Assembly (NCBI GenBank): GCA_038049695.1
Contig: CP142453.1
Span: forward strand, 130,273,001 to 130,337,000
Direction of reading: 5' to 3'
Length of the DNA: 64,000 bases
Source: Cinnamomum chago
Lineage: Eukaryota; Streptophyta; Magnoliopsida; Laurales; Lauraceae
The notes below the pieces were generated by a model. It saw nothing but the letters and a program-made list of their open reading frames with translations. It did not search any database and was not told the origin of the DNA. The translations under genes and the position numbers were made by a program. How positions within the stretch are numbered: position 1 is the first letter of the stretch; each line of letters begins with the position of its first letter. Shown here piece by piece: positions 59,146 to 64,000 of this stretch.

Positions 59146-59779
59146 GGTTGGCCTGCGAAATCTGGGCAGAGCCCCTGTTCTGGGCTGAAATGGGACTTTT
59201 CCCATTTCTTGTTTCTGGGACCTGATAAGCAATAAATGTAGTGATAAAAATACCTCAACTACAATACATAAAACTCACTAAGCAAGCCATTAATCTCTAA
59301 ATCCATTCCATTCAACCTATAGACCATTTTATCATGTTTTCAATCCTCTAAGGTATCAATTGAGCCATAAACATCTAAAACATGATTTTCTCATACAAAG
59401 CGAGGGCAAACATATCCAGTATTAATATAGCTATTTACTTGCCTTTGGTTGAAAGTGCACAAATCCTAGCTCCATAGTCCAATAAACCAAGCCTAAGGGA
59501 TAAACAACAAAATAAAACTAAATTAAATATAATATTACTAAAGGGGAAGCTCTAAGCTACCAAACACAATTCTACACCCAAAGTGTATTAACCCAAACCT
59601 AAGGGGGATGAGAGCTTACCAAACAAATGGGTGGATGGAGTGGTGGCTTGCAAATTGGAGATGATTGAGCTTGCGGGGTCCACGCGGAGATGATAATGGT
59701 CATCGGAGATTATGGGGCCCACTTGAACAGTGGCCCACTAATTAGTGGTGATGTAGCTCTTGGTGGTCCATTGACAAGA

Positions 59780-60640
59780 AGGAGAGTGAAGATACAAAGA
59801 AATAAAGAGTGGAGAAATAAAGAGAGATAAAGAAACAGAGAATGAATTAGAGAGAGAGAGAGTGAAATGGTGACATGGATGAGGGGGGGAAAAGTCAACG
59901 TGAGTGGAGTGAGGTGAGTGAGAGGTGAGATGAGATGAGAGAAAATGAAATGGAATGATGAGAAAATGAGAGGGAATGAAATGGGTGGAATGGGTTAAAA
60001 TCGTTGGCAGCAAGGGAGTGAGAGAGAAAGAAAGTAAGAGAGAGAAACAAAGAAAGAAAGGGAAACAGAGAATGAAAGAGAGAAACAAGGAAGGAAAACA
60101 GAGAACGGGAGAGAGAAACATAGAAGGGGAAAAATGGGGGAAAATAGAGAGAAATGGAGTGGGCTGGTTCGCCGGAGATGGGGAGCTCGGCGACGGTGCA
60201 GGTGGGTCCGGCGGCGACGGTGATGGCGCCGGGACAGTGGGCGGCATGGCTGGGTGAGATGAGGGAGAAGAGAAAAGGGGTTGTGAGCTGGGAAGAGAGA
60301 GAGGTAAGTGAGAGATGAGATGAGATGAGAAGAGATGGGAGAAGGAGAGGAATCCGTCGGAGATGAGGGTGACCGGTGGCGGCGTGCTCGTTGTCCGGCG
60401 AGGAGAGTGAGATGGAGAGAACGGGAGAGATGAGAGAAACAGAGGGGGAGGGCGGCTGTTGTGAAGGAGTGAATGAGAATGAAGAATGGAGGGGAAATGA
60501 AGATAAGGGAGAGGAAAGGAAAGAATAAAGAAAGAGAGGGGGGAGGCAGTTGTCCATGCACGTGGAGTGAGGGGAGAGGAGAAAATGAGTGAGGAGAGAG
60601 AGAGAGAGAAATGAAGAGAGAGAAAGGAAAGTTTAATGGG
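59780..60640. repeat. GA-rich low-complexity tract
   Basis: Long purine-biased sequence (GAGAGA, GAAAGAAAG, GATGAGATGAG). It creates apparent open frames on both strands without any domain. Confidence 0.8.
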
Positions 60641-61224
60641 TTTGGGCCTGGTCACGTTTTGGGTCGGGTTTGAGGGTCCGGATCGAGGTGCAACAGAAGG
60701 ATAAAGTCCGGGAAATTAGGTAATCTACCCGATGGTGTTAAAACCTCGAAAAGCGGAAAACTACTAAAAAGCCCTCGGAACTTTCCGGAAATAGCGACAC
60801 ACACCCCTACTGTACCCAAACGGGCTCGGATCTCAACCCAATTTCGCACGCGCAACCCTAAAGATTAATCGGACCTGTTTGGCTTATAAACGAGCTTAAT
60901 TAGCTAAAAACACAATTAACTAAGTTAATTACAACCTTGGAATTTCGGGATGTTACAGTATCAGGATGAGTGACCTGGGCCTTTTTCTGATCTTCATATC
61001 ACAACCTCTATAGTCTTCTTTAAGAATGGAAGTCACAATGACACACATACTCTGAATCAATTTATCATTTGCACACGTATCACTTGTTGCACACTCTTAA
61101 AGATAGCTGTTGTCTACCAATCTTCCTTGTGCCTCATTGGTTGCTTGATTAGGAGTATATACAAGAGGTCAAGGGTTCAACAATTGGTACCACCCTGTTC
61201 TTCACAAAGATAGCTATTGTCTAA

Positions 61225-62840
61225 CTAAATTAGTTAGGCTTTGGTTATTGTTTGCTCATCTCTTGAGTAGAATATATTTTGCCGACCCTACCTCGATGGA
61301 ATACGGCTGCATTTTATACTTGTTTTTTACTACGATGGTGATGATGAAGACGATGATGCATTATATGTGTATAAGAGCAAGAAACTCTGTATGTTATACT
61401 GTTTTTTGAACCTAGAGTACTACTGTGGTGAAAAGGGTTATATGAAGAGAAGATTTAGATGAGATTAAAATATGTCCCTGAAGTGGATCCATCTTATATG
61501 CAAGGGAGCTTTTTTACTACTAAATTAGTTAGGCTTTGATTAATGATTATTCTTTGTTTGTCTCTTAGGTTGAGCATATTTGCACAGCCCAGATTGATGG
61601 ATAGAATAAGAGGAGGATGATCACACATTATTCTGCGACTTCGCTTGTTTTATCGGGTATTTGGAACCTTGAGTCACACATTGGTGAAAGGGTAAACATG
61701 AAGAGACGATTTGAGCGAAGTTAAAAAATACTCCTGGAAATGGAATGATGATTATGAGAGAACCCTGAGTAAGTCTGCATGTTGTACTTTTATTTTGAAA
61801 GGGAGCTGCTATTGGCACACAAATTTTTTCCCTTCCCACACATTTAAAAAAAAAAAAAACCATGTGAAATTACTTTTCCGCCCACCCTCTCCCTTTCTCT
61901 CTCCCCACCTCCCCCTTCACCTCCGGCCAGTAGCAGATCCTCCAGCCGAAGATAGATCCTTTGGCCGGCAGCAAATCTGTCGCCGTCCCCTCTCCTCCCT
62001 CCCCACTGTCTTCCTCCCTCTCTTCCTCCATCCCCACTGTTTCTCCCTGTCCTCCCTCCCTCCCCACTTTCTTCCTCCCTCCCCACTGTTTCCCTCTCTC
62101 CTCCTCCCTTTCTCTCCCCCCACCTCCCCCCTTCACAACGGCGACGGCCAACCCCTCTTCTCCCTTTCTCCCTCCCTCCCTCCCCATTGTTTTCTCTCCC
62201 TCCCCCCCGCCACTGTTTTCTTCCTCCCTCCCCACTGTTTTCTCTCCCTCTCTTCCTCCCTCCCCACCGTTTCTCTCTCTCCTTCTCCCTTTCTTTCCCC
62301 CCACCACCGTTCACCAACGGCAACGGCGACGGCCGACCCCTCCCCTCCCTTCTCCCTTCTCCCCCCACTGTTCTCTCTCTCTCTCCCCTTCACCTCTGGA
62401 TCCGGCCTGGACTGGCGAGTGCCGGCTGCCCTCCCCCTTCCCCACTGTTTTCTCTCCCCCTTCTTTTCTCCCTGTCTCTACCTCCTCATCTCTCTCCGTC
62501 TCCTTCTTTCTCTCCCTTCTCCCCGTTTCTCCCTCTCCCTTCCTTTCCTTGGCAGGCGGTAGATCAGGCAGCTTGGCGATCATTGCAACTGCCCGGCTGT
62601 TCGATCTGCCGCCAGCCGGAGTTGAAGGGGGAGGTGGGTAGAGAGAAAGAGAGAGGGTGGGCAAAAAGGTAATTTTACATGTTTTTTTTTTTTTTTAAAA
62701 TAAAAAAATGTGTGTGGGGGAAGGGAGAAAACTTGTGTGCCAATAGCAGCTCCCTTTTTAAATTTGAACCTCGAGTCACACATGCGTTGGTGAAAAGTTA
62801 ACATGAAGAGACAATTTGAGTGTTAAGAAATGATCCTGTT
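61225..62840. repeat. Diverged tandem repeat, three copies, third split by an insertion
   Basis: Unit A (61225) and unit B (61520) share CTAAATTAGTTAGGCTTTG, later GAACCT.GAGT, GGTGAAA.GG and CATGAAGAGA-GATTT. A partial unit C (about 61770 on) repeats TCTGCATGTTGTAC and, after the inserted element, GAACCTCGAGTCACACAT and ACATGAAGAGACAATTTGAG. The offset varies from about 256 to 295 bp because of indels. Non-coding. Confidence 0.65.
61801..62754. mobile_element. Foldback / Mutator-like element with a CT-rich core
   Basis: Starts GGGAGCTGCTATTGGCACAC and ends with its reverse complement. The inverted repeats extend about 130 bp with divergence (TTCACCTCCGGCCAG... against TTCAACTCCGGCTGG...). 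Flanks TATTTTGAA and AAATTTGAA look like a 9-10 bp target duplication when compared with the uninterrupted tandem unit at 61400. The core is a minisatellite-like series of CCCTCCCCACTGTTT words. The long reading frames here on both strands (for example 61711-62562) are low-complexity products of that core. Confidence 0.7.
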
Positions 62841-64000
62841 AGTGAATTTATCCTAGATGTGGCGACTGTCTGCTTCAGATGCATTTATGAAACATACGTG
62901 GATGCTTGTCTGTTGACAGTGACTTGACACTCACTGTTAAGATTTTTTAAAGGCAATCACATCAATTGAAAAAAGAAATTATATACATTACAAAGGTAAA
63001 CACTAAGATTGGAGTGTGCTATTAAGTATGATTTCTGCAAATTTACCCCATTCACTTTCAACTCTTAGTTTTCAATATTTGATGGCTAGCTTTTCGAACT
63101 CCAAGATATAAAAAACATGCAATGACTGGTGGCTAGCGTCTTTTATTCTCAGGACATCCATAATAGTCCAGCAGAGAGAATGAGAGTCAATGTGCGAGAT
63201 TATGAGTCGCTTTAGGTTTTCTGTTACAGACAATGGGATGACATTATTATGAAGAGAGTTGCAGAAAGGTCTTGACTTGGCTAGTGACGTGATTTGAATG
63301 GTTGATATATTGGTGCATCTGTGGTAAAGTTGGGGAGTATTTGGATGAAGTTTAGTGGCAATCTTGTAGCAGTGGGGCTCATAAGGTAGGATGGCCTGCC
63401 AATATAAGGTCGGTTGTTAGTTGAAATAGATGTAAAGCAGGAGGAATCCTCTGCTGTGATCGTATGAGTCTATAACTCAGATTATAGGTTATGGGGCTGG
63501 CTTGGTTCGTACACCTTGAGTTGCTTGATCTTTGGTGTAGATCAGGGTTAAATTTGTTAACGTCTGTGACTAAATTATGCAAGTGGTTAAGATCACTTTT
63601 ATGTTTCTTGGGGCAGCAATACTTAGTGCAATTTGGACAGGAAGAGTTAAAGTCAACTTAGATAGAAAGGAAAAAAAAATCAAAACTAATAATTAGGTTT
63701 TGACAACTCGAGAAATGTCGTAGAAACTTACAATGATGGGTCTTATGAAATGGGCTGTAATGAGGCACCTTTTTTTGGAAAAAGAAATCCCATTGGTGAA
63801 ATAGGTACATCTTTTGGTTTCAAACCTCAAAGGAAATGAAAGATAGGCATTTGTTACTTGAATTTTGAAAATCTAATGTGAATGGGACTATAGAGGCAAA
63901 TTTAGTGTCTCGGTGGATTAGGTGCCTTCTCAATAGATGAAATTGGAACTATGAAAAAATGACCTTTTATAATCCAATCCACATTGCAAATTCAAATGAG
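62841..64000. other. Intergenic end of window
   Basis: No gene, transposon end or repeat that I can support. Confidence 0.5.

Larger units (their letters stand above)
57480..60957. mobile_element. 3.5-kb probable solo LTR with 5-bp target duplication
   Basis: Begins TGTCACGCCCCC and ends GGGATGTTACA (TG...CA) and is flanked by GTATC at 57475-57479 and 60958-60962. A 5-bp duplication with TG...CA ends is the mark of an LTR retrotransposon. No internal second copy of the start or end, no primer site, and no gag-pol remains, so it reads as a solo LTR left by recombination between two very long LTRs, as in some Gypsy lineages with multi-kb LTRs. It contains a 3-copy repeat (58168-58360), a cluster of GGTCGACC palindromes (59081-59145) and a long GA-rich tract (59780-60640). 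The long reading frames in that tract are low-complexity (Ser/Pro/Leu) and not genes. Confidence 0.78.

Noticed and set aside
59738..60655. Open reading frame of 305 codons on the minus strand
   Set aside because: Low-complexity Ser/Pro/Leu/His product of a GA-rich tract inside the probable LTR; overlapping frames are equally open and no domain is visible.
61711..62562. Open reading frame of 283 codons on the plus strand, and opposing frames
   Set aside because: Arises from the CT-rich repeat core of the foldback element; Pro/Ser/Leu runs only.

Overview
This is plant nuclear DNA. It is AT-rich, contains two intronless organelle-targeted RNA-binding or nucleic-acid-binding genes of plant-expanded families (PPR and mTERF), one many-exon housekeeping gene with plant-type introns, and a dense layer of plant transposons (tRNA-derived SINEs including an Au-type SINE, an RTE-clade LINE, hAT, Mutator-like and Tourist MITEs, foldback elements and a long solo LTR). 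The very long introns (about 29 kb of a 32-kb gene) suggest a woody or early-diverging angiosperm such as a magnoliid, but the sequence alone does not fix the species.

Three protein-coding genes are supported. (1) 5492-7999, plus strand: an intronless 835-residue P-class pentatricopeptide repeat protein with a presumed organelle presequence. (2) 14474-46878, minus strand: the exocyst subunit SEC5. I assembled 21 coding exons with GT-AG borders and consistent phases, giving 3261 nt and 1086 residues, about the length of Arabidopsis SEC5. (3) 55678-56895, plus strand: an intronless 405-residue mTERF-family protein. They look like unrelated neighbours: SEC5 tethers secretory vesicles at the plasma membrane, while the other two are expected in mitochondria or plastids.

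Layout: 1-5280 AT-rich intergenic DNA with a dispersed repeat relic; 5281-8000 the PPR gene; 8000-14473 intergenic DNA with a hAT MITE and a 72-bp tandem repeat; 14474-46878 SEC5, whose introns hold a foldback palindrome, two clear SINEs, Tourist and hAT MITEs and, in the 8.4-kb intron 16, an RTE LINE itself hit by two DNA transposons; 46879-51478 the SEC5 promoter, of which a second copy (promoter plus the first 13 codons) lies about 4 kb upstream; 51479-55560 intergenic DNA with a nested MITE pair; 55561-56900 mTERF; 57480-60957 a 3.5-kb element with 5-bp target duplications, best read as a solo LTR; 60958-64000 diverged tandem repeats split by a foldback element.

I see no prokaryote-type operon, CRISPR array or defence system. 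The most notable things are structural: the duplicated SEC5 promoter, the 1.14-kb full-length palindrome within a SEC5 intron, and several nested insertions whose order can be read from target-site duplications.
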